A stretch of 49,454 bases of DNA from a virus. The position numbers and the translations under genes were made by a program. Positions 40,354 through 49,051 of the stretch are shown one piece after another (the first letter of the stretch is position 1; each line of letters starts with the position of its first letter). The DNA lies in the IMG/VR virus record IMGVR_UViG_3300001679_000056, positions 1-49,454 of that record. The stretch is one strand, 5' to 3'. The notes beneath the pieces were generated by a model. It was not told where the DNA came from, did no database searches, and was given only the letters and a program-made list of their open reading frames with translations.

Positions 40354-42402
40354 ATGATTGACCAAGGCGTATTGCGAGTTGTCGACAATGCTACACTTGT
40401 ACAACAAGAGACTGAAGCTGCAGAAAGAGATTTTGAGGCTCGCCAGAATGAGCCGCTATTCATAGGCTTAACTGCTCACTTACGCCTATGCTGGGATGCA
40501 GCAAAACAAGCAAAAAGACCTATCGAGAATATTATGCTCGATGCGATGAAGCAGCGCAACGGTGAATATACTGCTGAAAAACTACAACAGATACAATCAC
40601 AAGGCGGCTCAACTATCTTCATGGGTATTACTGAAGTTAAGTGTCGAGCAGGTGAAAGCTGGCTACGAGATATATTATTAGACTCAGGTACTCCACCATG
40701 GGACTTAGGTCCAACACCTATCCCTGACCTATCCCCAACACAAACAGCAGAAATTGAAGAAGCATTTACTGCTAACGTATTAAAGATTATCGAAGAGACA
40801 GGACAAGCTCCAGGTCCAGGTGAGATGTTAGAACTAAAGGAGATGGTCACGCAGGACTATCGCTTTAAGATACTACAATCCGCACAGAATCGTGCCGATA
40901 AGATGAAGGTTCGTATTACTGACCAGTTTGCTCAAGGCGGCTGGGCTGAGGCGTTCAATGAATTTATCACTGACTTAGTTACATTCCCATGTGCATTCAT
41001 CAAGGGTCCTGTCGTACGACGTCAACGCCGTTTAGAGTGGACAAAAGGTGAGAACGGTGAGACAATAGCTAAAGCTGGCGAAGAGTTAGCACCTGAGTAC
41101 GAACGCGTAGACCCATTTAAGATTTATCCTGAACCAGGTATTACGAACATCGCCGATGGGTATATGTTCGAACATCATCCTTTAACACGTATGGAGTTGT
41201 CGGACCTTATCGGGGTCCCTAGCTACGATGAAGAAGCTATACGTAAACTATTGCAGACAGGTAATAGTACCAGCTGGGTTAATGAAGAGATTAAAGTTCA
41301 GAAAGAAGAGGCTGAACGTAAGCCTTATTCTGCTCAGAGTCCAACTGAAATATACGATGCTTTAGAATTTCACGGTAAGGTAAGCGGTAAGATGCTACGT
41401 GAATGGGGTTTAGATAAGGAAGAAATCCCTGATGAAGCACGTGAGTACGAAGCATGTGTCTGGATATGTGGCGATTATGTTATTAAAGCTGTATTAAACT
41501 ACGACCCGTTAGGCGAGAAGCCATATACTAAGACATCACTAATTAAATCCCCAGGTGCATTCTGGGGTAGAGGTATCCCCGAGATTATCAAGGATGTGCA
41601 GAATATCTGTAATGCATCTGCCCGTGCTCTTGTGAACAACATGGGGATTTCCTCGGGGCCACAAGTTGAAGTTAACTTAGAACGTATCCCACCTAATGAG
41701 GATATAACTCAGTTACACCCTTGGAAGATTTGGCAGGTTACAAATGACCCTATGGGTTCTAGTGCACCTGCTGTTAGATTTACACAACCAGATGATAACG
41801 CTAGTACGTTGATGTCTGTATATGAGAAGTTCAGCTCTTTAGCTGACGACCACTCAGGTATACCATCATATGTATCGGGTGACCTTAATGTACATGGAGC
41901 AGGACGCACAGCGTCAGGCTTATCCATGCTCATGGGTTCAGCTGGTAAAGGAATTAGACAAGTTGTTATGCATATTGATAATGATGTAATCAAACAGATT
42001 GTACATAGACAGTTTGTTTACAATATGCGTTACGACCCAGATGAAAGTATTAAGGGCGATGTTGAGATTATCGCTCGTGGCGCTATTAACTTAGCAGTTA
42101 AAGAAACTGTTAACGTACGCCGAATTGAATTTCTTAATGCAACCGCCAACGAAATCGATATGGAAATCGTTGGTAAAGAAGGCCGAGCCGCGATTCTTCG
42201 CGAAGTGGCTAAAGGGTTGCAAATGCCTGTGGATGATATCATTCCATCTCGGGAGAAGTCTGCGTTTGTTGAACGTAGTAGCGCCAAACTAGCTGCACAA
42301 CAGCAGCCAGAGGGCGGAACTCCAACACAACCAGACGGAACTCCCAAGGGTGGAATGGAAGGAAACACAGTGAGCAATCGCGTAACAGGAGGTGCAGGTT
42401 GA
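40354..42402 (+). CDS. Portal protein
   Basis: The 682-residue product fits phage portals in size, position after TerL and its many helical segments (for example RADKMKVRITDQFAQGGWAE near 190), with a DPF.IYPEPG element near residue 250 and a Gln/Pro/Gly-rich C-terminus. The portal ring would connect head and tail and serve as the channel for packaging and ejection. A GGGGAAAATATAA site supports the start. The gene overlaps the next one by four bases. Confidence 0.75.
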   Translation: MIDQGVLRVVDNATLVQQETEAAERDFEARQNEPLFIGLTAHLRLCWDAAKQAKRPIENIMLDAMKQRNGEYTAEKLQQIQSQGGSTIFMGITEVKCRAGESWLRDILLDSGTPPWDLGPTPIPDLSPTQTAEIEEAFTANVLKIIEETGQAPGPGEMLELKEMVTQDYRFKILQSAQNRADKMKVRITDQFAQGGWAEAFNEFITDLVTFPCAFIKGPVVRRQRRLEWTKGENGETIAKAGEELAPEYERVDPFKIYPEPGITNIADGYMFEHHPLTRMELSDLIGVPSYDEEAIRKLLQTGNSTSWVNEEIKVQKEEAERKPYSAQSPTEIYDALEFHGKVSGKMLREWGLDKEEIPDEAREYEACVWICGDYVIKAVLNYDPLGEKPYTKTSLIKSPGAFWGRGIPEIIKDVQNICNASARALVNNMGISSGPQVEVNLERIPPNEDITQLHPWKIWQVTNDPMGSSAPAVRFTQPDDNASTLMSVYEKFSSLADDHSGIPSYVSGDLNVHGAGRTASGLSMLMGSAGKGIRQVVMHIDNDVIKQIVHRQFVYNMRYDPDESIKGDVEIIARGAINLAVKETVNVRRIEFLNATANEIDMEIVGKEGRAAILREVAKGLQMPVDDIIPSREKSAFVERSSAKLAAQQQPEGGTPTQPDGTPKGGMEGNTVSNRVTGGAG

Positions 42403-42617
42403 TTAAACCTTCACCAGAGGTTGTTAAAGCTTTAGGTGCGACTGTTAGCCAACATCCAGTTTTATTAGAATGGATACAAGGCTGGCGAGACCATGAACTA
42501 AAGCAGCTACCAAGTGTTGCAAATAACGTGGCAATAGCGCAGGGGCGTTGTCAAGTTTTAGGTGAGCTGAGTAAGCTTGCCACCGAAGCCCCGGAACTAG
42601 CAGCAAAGTCTAGATGA
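42399..42617 (+). CDS. Small helical protein between portal and scaffold
   Basis: The start is TTG, overlapping the portal stop, with AGGAGG 7 bases upstream, so the rare start codon is well supported. The 72-residue product is helical (LLEWIQGWRDHELKQL and VLGELSKLATEAPELA). It may help portal or head assembly; no function can be assigned. Confidence 0.55.
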   Translation: MIKPSPEVVKALGATVSQHPVLLEWIQGWRDHELKQLPSVANNVAIAQGRCQVLGELSKLATEAPELAAKSR

Positions 42618-42655
42618 GACAGCTGTATTATTACGCATACCAATAGGAGCGAACA

Positions 42656-43657
42656 ATGGCAATACCAGAGCAAGTTAAGAAACAGTCAGAGGCTGTACAA
42701 CAATTATATAGTGACCTTAATACAGAGGAGGGCGTTGAAGCCCAGCCTACTGGAAAGTTATCTATAGTTGAGGATGTACAAGCCGACCGTGTTAAAGAAC
42801 AAGCAATCCAGTCTGCACCAGAAGAGCAAGAGGAAGCAGGCACCCAGAATGACAAGACAATAGAACAGAAGTATAAGACCTTACAGGGTATGTACAATGC
42901 AGAAGTACCTCGTTTGCACGCAGATAAACGAGACTTAGAAGATAGAATTGGTAGTTTAGAACAACTACTTGGCTCCGTTGCGAATCAACCAACACCTACA
43001 GCTGAACAGCAAACATCTAAATCTGTTAATTTAATTACAGACCAGGATATAGAGGACTACGGTGATTCAATCGACGTTATGCGACGAGTGAGCAAAGAAG
43101 AATCTAATACATCTAATCAACGCATTGCCCAGCTTGAACAAGTTATTCAGCAGCTGCAGTCGAATGTCCTACCTAAAGTAGACATGGTGGCTAACCAGCA
43201 GGCACAGAATAATGAACAAGCATTTTGGTCAGACCTTTCGTATATAGTCCCAGAGTGGCAGGACATTAATAATAACCCAGATTTTCAAACTTGGTTATTA
43301 TCTACTGACCCACTCACGGGAATTAGTCGCCAGACGTATTTAGAAGATGCACAAAGTAACTTCGATTCACATAGGGTAGCTAACTTCTTTTCAAGTTGGG
43401 CGGACGTAAATGGTACACCACAAGCTCAGACAACAGCATCTCCCGCATCTCAGTTAGAGAAGCAAGTGTCGCCAGGTAAAGGAAAAAATACTGGCACTTT
43501 TGCAGGAACTAATGACCAGACGTATACCCCTGATGATATTAAAGTGTTCTTTGAACAAGTCAGACTGGGACATTACAAAGGTAATGATAGTGAGAGAGCT
43601 AAAATAGAACGCGACATTTTTGCTGCACAGCAAGATGGGCGCATAATAAATGCATAA
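42656..43657 (+). CDS. Scaffolding protein
   Basis: The 333-residue product lies between portal and coat genes and is highly charged and Gln/Glu-rich with long coiled-coil stretches (EVPRLHADKRDLEDRIGSLE). The Pro/Thr/Gln-rich middle and a helical C-terminal end with FFEQVRLGHYKG fit phage scaffolds, which bind coat protein through their C-terminus. The assignment is from position and composition. Confidence 0.65.
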   Translation: MAIPEQVKKQSEAVQQLYSDLNTEEGVEAQPTGKLSIVEDVQADRVKEQAIQSAPEEQEEAGTQNDKTIEQKYKTLQGMYNAEVPRLHADKRDLEDRIGSLEQLLGSVANQPTPTAEQQTSKSVNLITDQDIEDYGDSIDVMRRVSKEESNTSNQRIAQLEQVIQQLQSNVLPKVDMVANQQAQNNEQAFWSDLSYIVPEWQDINNNPDFQTWLLSTDPLTGISRQTYLEDAQSNFDSHRVANFFSSWADVNGTPQAQTTASPASQLEKQVSPGKGKNTGTFAGTNDQTYTPDDIKVFFEQVRLGHYKGNDSERAKIERDIFAAQQDGRIINA

Positions 43658-43676
43658 ATAATATAGGAGTCCAATT

Positions 43677-44594
43677 ATGGCTTTTCCAAAGGCGTCGGGT
43701 CACCCGGCATATACAGATAACTTCATCCCTGAGATTTGGTCAGGGAAAATTGTAGAGAATTTCTACGACGCGACAGTGTTGTCAGCAATTTCTAATACAG
43801 ACTATGAAGGTGAAATTAAAAAGTTCGGTGATGTTGTTAATATCCGTACAACACCTTCAATTACACTTAGGGACTATAAGAAGGGTGATACTTTAACCAT
43901 CGAAAACCCTGATTCAGCTAAAATCCAGTTACTTATCGATAAAGGTGAGTACTTCGCTGCGATTGAAGATGATGTTGATAAAGTTCAGGCAGATTTAAAT
44001 CTAATGAACATGTGGACTAAAGATGCTTCTGAGCGCATGAAAGTTAAGATTGACTCTCGTGTATTGACTGATGTACTAGGTGATGTTCATGCATCTAACA
44101 AAGGTATTACAGCCGGCGCTATCTCAGGTAATATTAACCTAGGTATTACAGGTGCGAGTAAAGCAATTGCGTTAACTACAGGTAATGTAATTGACCATAT
44201 CATCGCTATGGGTCAAGTACTTGACGAAGCTAATGCTCCTGAGAGTGACCGTTTCTTAGTTATCCCTGCATTTATGGCAGCGTTACTTAAGAGGTCAGAC
44301 CTTAAAGATGCGTCAATCACAGGTGACAGTCAGTCTCCTATGAGAAACGGTCGTTTAGGTATGATTGATAGATTTACTCTATACACGAGCCACAACCTTA
44401 AGAAAGATGCAGCTGACGATAAAGGCACGCATCTTCTTGCAGGTAACAAAATGGGTCTTACGTTTGCATCACAGATGACAAACATGGAGACTCTACGCTC
44501 AACAACTACGTTTGGTGATATCATCCGTGGTCTACAAGTGTACGGCTACAAAGTAACTAAGGGCGAAGCTCTAGTAACTTCAGTAGTTAAGTAA
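43677..44594 (+). CDS. Major capsid protein
   Basis: The 305-residue product follows the scaffold and has features of P22-like or related HK97-fold coat proteins: IPEIWSGKIVENFYDATVL at the start, then VVNIRTTPSITLRDYKKGDT and a late RFLVIPAFMAALLKRSDL. The size suits a coat of this kind. A strong UUCG hairpin after its stop would adjust the amount of message for later genes. AGGAG precedes the ATG. Confidence 0.75.
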   Translation: MAFPKASGHPAYTDNFIPEIWSGKIVENFYDATVLSAISNTDYEGEIKKFGDVVNIRTTPSITLRDYKKGDTLTIENPDSAKIQLLIDKGEYFAAIEDDVDKVQADLNLMNMWTKDASERMKVKIDSRVLTDVLGDVHASNKGITAGAISGNINLGITGASKAIALTTGNVIDHIIAMGQVLDEANAPESDRFLVIPAFMAALLKRSDLKDASITGDSQSPMRNGRLGMIDRFTLYTSHNLKKDAADDKGTHLLAGNKMGLTFASQMTNMETLRSTTTFGDIIRGLQVYGYKVTKGEALVTSVVK

Positions 44595-44600
44595 ACCTTT

Positions 44601-44626
44601 AGGGGGCTTCGGCCCCCTTCCCTATT
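44601..44626 (+). terminator. Hairpin terminator after the capsid gene
   Basis: AGGGGGC pairs with GCCCCCT around a TTCG tetraloop (44601-44618) and is followed by TCCCTATT. The T-tract is poor, so partial termination is likely, as often seen after coat genes. Confidence 0.65.
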
Positions 44627-44636
44627 AGGAGATACT

Positions 44637-44882
44637 ATGTCAAACACAAGATACTTAAGACATAAGAATGATGGAACAATTTACGAGTGGGATAAATATC
44701 TCGGAGAGAATGACTTGTTTGTAGATGTAACAGAAGAGCAAGCTTTCCCTGAAAAATTTATGCCTAAGAAACAAGCAAAACGCAAAGCTAAAATAAGCCT
44801 AGCGACTAAAAAAATACCTGAGCAACCTGCCGAAGTTAATGTAGAATTAGCATCGGAAGTGGCAAAAGGTTGGCCTAAATGA
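44637..44882 (+). CDS. Small head/neck protein of unknown function
   Basis: The 81-residue product has an N-terminal strand-rich part (YLRHKNDGTIYEWDKYL) and a basic C-terminus (KKQAKRKAKISLATKK). It lies between the coat and the head-tail adaptor genes and overlaps the latter by 4 bases. A minor head or neck protein is likely, by position only. Confidence 0.5.
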   Translation: MSNTRYLRHKNDGTIYEWDKYLGENDLFVDVTEEQAFPEKFMPKKQAKRKAKISLATKKIPEQPAEVNVELASEVAKGWPK

Positions 44883-45523
44883 AATTAGAAGACGTAATAA
44901 CTGAAGTTAGACGAATAACTCAGGACGAGAACACTCCTTATAGGTATAGTGACGAAGTCCTTTTGGGTTACGCTAATCAATCACTGAAAAGGATTGCAGT
45001 ATTACGCCCTGATTTATTTGCTATTGAAGCTTTGATTCCGTGCTTAACAGATTCAGTTATCCAATCTGCACCTAGTGATTCATTTAGACTTATTGAGATT
45101 TACTCTGTATTAGGCGGCGACGGTGTACTAGAAACTACTCGAGAAGTACTAGACCAAGCTATGCCAACATGGATGAACGATACAGCAGCACCAGCTACAA
45201 ACTGGATGCGGCACGTACGTAACCCAAATAAATTTTTCATATACCCTAAAGCACCAGCTGGCCAAATCTTAAAAGGTGAGTACACACAAACTCCACCTAA
45301 CTATACAAGCACATTTACAGTTGGATTACTATCTGATGTATACTTCCCAGTTGTAGTAGATGCTACTGTATTTATAGTTGAGTCAATTGATAACGAGCAT
45401 GTTAATTCTAACAGAGCTAAGTTATTCCAAGATTCATTTGTCCAAGCTTTAGGTGTATCAGTATCATCTAAAACTGTAACAGATGATGAAAGACCGGCAC
45501 AGAACTCAGGAGGTAATAGCTAA
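44879..45523 (+). CDS. Head-tail adaptor protein
   Basis: The 214-residue product resembles phage adaptor proteins of DUF6682 type: an N-terminal helix LEDVITEVRRITQDE, the element YRYSDEVLLGYANQSLKRI, then DSFRLIEIYSV and FFIYPKAPAG. It is located just after the coat gene and would sit under the portal. It overlaps the next gene by one base. Confidence 0.65.
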   Translation: MKLEDVITEVRRITQDENTPYRYSDEVLLGYANQSLKRIAVLRPDLFAIEALIPCLTDSVIQSAPSDSFRLIEIYSVLGGDGVLETTREVLDQAMPTWMNDTAAPATNWMRHVRNPNKFFIYPKAPAGQILKGEYTQTPPNYTSTFTVGLLSDVYFPVVVDATVFIVESIDNEHVNSNRAKLFQDSFVQALGVSVSSKTVTDDERPAQNSGGNS

Positions 45524-46179
45524 TGGCGTCAACCCGTAATTTTAGTTCTATTGTTACTCGATTAGCCCCAAGTGTACCTGGTTGTCCGACACCTATTATC
45601 GAGCAATATGTTCGCGATGCTGCTATTGAAGCATGTGAACGAACTTTAGCTTGGCGTTATGAACAACCTAAGTTACGCTTAACACCCGGAGTATATGATT
45701 ATTCATATAGTGCTCCATCAAATGCAGAAGTCCATGCGGTCTTGACAGCTACTGTTAACGGAAGACGTTTAACTCCATTAACTCTTGAGCATTTACATGA
45801 TACATTACCTAAATGGCCTGAGGCTGCGAAAGAAGAACGCGCAGAACCTAGGTATCTTACTCAATTAGACCCGAGTACTTTCTATATAGCACCTGTTCCT
45901 AATGATGCAGTAGCATATGACCTTAAGATGATTGTTGTTGTAAAGCCTATTAGGACAGCAACTAAGATGGATAAAGCGATATTAGATGAACTAGAAAATG
46001 TAATCATGCACGGGGCACTACAGCATCTTCTTGTACTACCAGGGAAAGACTGGAGTGATAGAGAGCTAGCTACTTACCACGCAAAACAATTCTCGTATCA
46101 ACTTACAGAACGTAGAGCAAGAGCAAATATTGGTGCTGCTCGTGCTACTATGACTGTTGAGATGCGACCACTAGCTTGA
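45523..46179 (+). CDS. Head-tail connector or tail-tube-like protein
   Basis: The 218-residue product begins with a conserved-looking helix (VTRLAPSVPGCPTPIIEQY, then AAIEACERTLAWRYE), a pattern common in connector proteins next to the adaptor in podovirus genomes. C-terminal helices contain ALQHLLVLPGKDW. Function is inferred from pattern and position. Confidence 0.55.
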   Translation: MASTRNFSSIVTRLAPSVPGCPTPIIEQYVRDAAIEACERTLAWRYEQPKLRLTPGVYDYSYSAPSNAEVHAVLTATVNGRRLTPLTLEHLHDTLPKWPEAAKEERAEPRYLTQLDPSTFYIAPVPNDAVAYDLKMIVVVKPIRTATKMDKAILDELENVIMHGALQHLLVLPGKDWSDRELATYHAKQFSYQLTERRARANIGAARATMTVEMRPLA

Positions 46180-46186
46180 GGATATT

Positions 46187-46519
46187 ATGGCCGATGTAAT
46201 TAAATTAGTCCAAGGTGATGAGAAGCCTTCAATCTTATTAACACTAACTAATGATGTTGATAGTTTACCTATAGACTTATCAGCATCTACAACAGTAGTT
46301 AGGATTAAGTTTAGAGAAGCAGGGACGACAGCATTATTATCAACAATCACGTGTACAAAAATAGGGACAGGTGCAACCGGCGAAGTTACATTCAATTTTA
46401 CCGGTGGTATATTAGATGTAGACCCTGGAGCTTACGAAGGCGAAATTATCGTAGACTACAATAGTGATGTACAAACATTATATGACGTATTAAGGTTTAG
46501 GGTGCGCGAAAACTTCTAA
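46187..46519 (+). CDS. Small beta-rich structural protein
   Basis: The 110-residue product is a run of beta strands ending in DVLRFRVRENF and starting with IKLVQGDEKPSILLTLT. It recalls the N-terminal beta domain of phage baseplate or fibre-attachment proteins (BppU-like), but evidence is limited. It overlaps the repeat protein by one base. Confidence 0.45.
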   Translation: MADVIKLVQGDEKPSILLTLTNDVDSLPIDLSASTTVVRIKFREAGTTALLSTITCTKIGTGATGEVTFNFTGGILDVDPGAYEGEIIVDYNSDVQTLYDVLRFRVRENF

Positions 46520-47472
46520 TGAACATTAAGTACACAGTTGCAGTAGTATCAATAATTACTGCGGTATCTGTAGTAGATACTCCTGTTGCACAGGCGTCAT
46601 CTACAGTTACTGTATTTGCTCCTCCTGTTGTATCCACATATAGCGGTTTAACCTATATGATACCTGGGTACTATGTACCCACATCTACATTTTATGCTAC
46701 AGAAGTTATTGACCGTAAGGATGTAACTAAAGTACTAGCAGACACTGCTGACGCAACTGATTCAGATTCAAAATCTATAGCGAAAGTACTTACAGATACA
46801 GCTACTGCTACTGACACAATTATTAGCGAAGACGAAACTCAAGTTATTGTCCCTGATGATGTTGTTACCGTTACTGACACAACTGCTAAGAGTGTTACAA
46901 CTACGTTAGTTACAGACACTGCTACTGCTACTGATTCAGATTCGAAGAGTGTTACAACTACGTTAGTTACAGACACTGCTGACGCAACTGATAGCATTGA
47001 TAGCAAAGCAGTAGCGAAAGTACTTACAGACACCGCTACTGCTACTGACACAATTATTAGCGAAGATGAAACTCAGGTTATAACTCCTGCAGATATTGTT
47101 ACTGCTACTGACACAACTGCTAAGAGTGTTACAACTACGTTAGTTACAGACACCGCTACTGCTACTGACTCAACTGCTAAGAGTATTACAACTACGTTAG
47201 TTACAGACACTGCTACTGTTACTGACTCAATTATTAGCGAAGATGAAACTCAGGTTATAACTCCTGTAGATACTGTTACTGTAACTGATAGCTTTAGTCC
47301 GATGGCTATATCGAAAGCACTTACAGACACCGCTACTGCTACTGACACAACTGCTAAGAGTATTACAACTACGTTAGTTACAGACACCGCTACTGTTACT
47401 GACACAATTATTAGCGAAGATGAAACTCAGGTTATAACTCCTGTAGATACTGTTACTGCAACTGATAGTTAG
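46519..47472 (+). CDS. Thr/Asp-rich tandem-repeat protein with signal-like N-terminus, frameshifted
   Basis: The 317-residue product begins with a signal-like hydrophobic stretch ending AQA at residues 24-26, then repeats of about 19 residues with the pattern TTLVTDTATATD, interrupted by a 21-residue block (ISEDETQVITP). Repeat DNA is nearly identical between copies, so they arose recently. The frame ends with TAG at 47470-47472 in the middle of a repeat, and the reading continues in another frame to 47665. This could be a fibre or surface protein. A true end, a mutation, a programmed shift and an assembly error are all possible. Confidence 0.55.
   Translation: MNIKYTVAVVSIITAVSVVDTPVAQASSTVTVFAPPVVSTYSGLTYMIPGYYVPTSTFYATEVIDRKDVTKVLADTADATDSDSKSIAKVLTDTATATDTIISEDETQVIVPDDVVTVTDTTAKSVTTTLVTDTATATDSDSKSVTTTLVTDTADATDSIDSKAVAKVLTDTATATDTIISEDETQVITPADIVTATDTTAKSVTTTLVTDTATATDSTAKSITTTLVTDTATVTDSIISEDETQVITPVDTVTVTDSFSPMAISKALTDTATATDTTAKSITTTLVTDTATVTDTIISEDETQVITPVDTVTATDS
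46730..47470 (+). repeat. Coding tandem repeats of TTLVTDTATATD type
   Basis: Units of 57 bases (19 codons) and blocks of 63 bases (21 codons) recur with near-identical DNA; GTTACAACTACGTTAGTTAC appears several times. Such a repeat can expand or contract by slippage. Confidence 0.75.
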
Positions 47473-47665
47473 CGAAGATGAAACACAGCTTATAACCCCT
47501 ATTGATACTGTTGCAGTGGATGACACTATCGATAGTAAAGATATAGCTAAGACAGTAGCTACAGATACTGTTACAATAACCGACAATACTATAACAATAG
47601 TGCTTGATACTGGAGAAAGTAGAGTACTAGCGGAGTACATGGTCAATACACGAACTCTCAATTAA
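47471..47665 (+). pseudogene. Out-of-frame C-terminal part of the repeat protein
   Basis: The +1 frame from 47471 reads SEDETQLITPIDTVAVDD and continues for 64 codons to TAA at 47663-47665, ending VLAEYMVNTRTLN. It has the same repeat type as the gene upstream and no start codon or ribosome site of its own. The upstream copy of the block suggests that ATTAT or equivalent bases were lost near 47469. Confidence 0.6.
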
Positions 47666-47674
47666 AGGAGAAAT

Positions 47675-48133
47675 ATGATGAAAGATAACATCAAAGCAAC
47701 CGGTAAGGTTAAACTTGTTTTAACTGGACCAGATGGTAAAGTAAAGCAGAAAGTAGAAGTTAATAATTTAGTAGTAGAGGACGGCCTGGAGTATATTACT
47801 TCACGTATGAAACTTACAACCCCTACGATTATGTCACACATGGCAGTAGGTACAGGCACAGCTACCCCAGTATCTGGTAATGCTGTACTCGGTACTGAAG
47901 TATTACGTAGTGCCCTTACGTCAACTACAGTTTCAGGTAGTCAGATAACCTATGTAGCTGCATTTGGAGTACACGCAGGTAGTACAACACATGCATTGCG
48001 AGAAGCAGGTGTACTTAATAATGCTACTGCAGGCTCCGGTGTTTTATTATGCCGAACTCTGTATGACCAGATTAGTAAGGCGCCAGCTGATACAGTTACA
48101 ATCACATGGACTGTTGACCTAGCAGACACGTAA
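47675..48133 (+). CDS. Tail-associated structural protein
   Basis: The 152-residue product begins IKATGKVKLVLTGPDGKVK and holds strand-rich segments with MAVGTGTATP and a late TVTITWTVDLADT. It resembles small phage tail or fibre-associated proteins of unknown function. GGAG is 6 bases before the ATG. It lies between the repeat protein and the fibre gene at 48140. Confidence 0.5.
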   Translation: MMKDNIKATGKVKLVLTGPDGKVKQKVEVNNLVVEDGLEYITSRMKLTTPTIMSHMAVGTGTATPVSGNAVLGTEVLRSALTSTTVSGSQITYVAAFGVHAGSTTHALREAGVLNNATAGSGVLLCRTLYDQISKAPADTVTITWTVDLADT

Positions 48134-48139
48134 TTAGTT

Positions 48140-49051
48140 ATGGCTGTCTTAGTTACCAATAATGCAGCGGCATCAATGCCATCTGGCATTACTATCTCTG
48201 CTACAACTTTAACTGTAGGTAGTGGAGAGGGCGCGCTATTCCCTGCTACGTCATCATCAGATGACCACTATTTCTATGTAACTTTAATTGATAGTAGTGG
48301 TAATCTTGAGATTGTTAAATGTGCATCACGGTCTAGTGACAATTTATCAATAGTAAGAGCCCAAGATAATACAACGGCAAGAGCATTCGCTAATGGTGAC
48401 GCAGTAGAACTTCGTCTTACTGCAGCTGTCATGGAAGAGATTGCTGCTGGGCCACAAGTTGCCTCACTAGATAAATTTAGGTTTACAGCAACAGCAGGCC
48501 AGACTGTATTTTCAGGTGGTGATGATGACAGTAATACTTTAGCACTCGATGTAGGCGGAGAGCTTGTTACACTAAACGGCGTCATCTTGGAACACGCAGC
48601 AGATTATACTGTTACAGCTTCAACTGTTACATTATTGTCTGGGGCAGCGTTAAGCGGAGAGCTTAATGTCTATGCCTTCGGGATGATTAGCAATGTAGAT
48701 ATAGTAAGTAAAACAGGGCGATACGGTTCAGCTATATTACCTAGTGGTACTACAGCTCAAAGAGATGGTAGTTTAGGTGCAAGTAACGCAGGCTATTTAA
48801 GATTTAACACTGATGATGTTTCAGCAGAAGTATGGGATGGTTCAGCTTGGACAGCAGTAGGCGGCGGTAGTACACTGGCGTTCCCATTCTACAAAGCAGA
48901 CGCTTCACCAGATGATATAGAGGTGAACAGCGGACAGTTTCCATTCTACAAGGCCAATGGTTTTGAGTCACCAATCATAACAGCAATAGCCAGTAAACAG
49001 TTTCCGTTCTATAAAACAACTGGAACACAAGACAACATAGGAGTTTCATAA
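48140..49051 (+). CDS. Tail fibre-like protein with triple FPFYK repeats
   Basis: The 303-residue product shares an N-terminal domain (residues about 20-95, with SGEG..FP, TLIDSS.N.EI and RAQDNTTARAFA) with the gene at 95. Its middle has STVTLLSGAALSGELNVYAF. Near the end FPFYKADA, FPFYKANG and FPFYKTTG recur at 23- to 26-residue intervals. These repeats may be a trimeric stem or receptor-binding part. The stop overlaps the ATG of the next gene by one base. Confidence 0.6.
   Translation: MAVLVTNNAAASMPSGITISATTLTVGSGEGALFPATSSSDDHYFYVTLIDSSGNLEIVKCASRSSDNLSIVRAQDNTTARAFANGDAVELRLTAAVMEEIAAGPQVASLDKFRFTATAGQTVFSGGDDDSNTLALDVGGELVTLNGVILEHAADYTVTASTVTLLSGAALSGELNVYAFGMISNVDIVSKTGRYGSAILPSGTTAQRDGSLGASNAGYLRFNTDDVSAEVWDGSAWTAVGGGSTLAFPFYKADASPDDIEVNSGQFPFYKANGFESPIITAIASKQFPFYKTTGTQDNIGVS

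Noticed and set aside
46730-47470. CRISPR-like regular repeats
   Set aside because: The repeats are in frame with a protein of Thr/Asp-rich units, have no unique spacers, and no cas genes are nearby.
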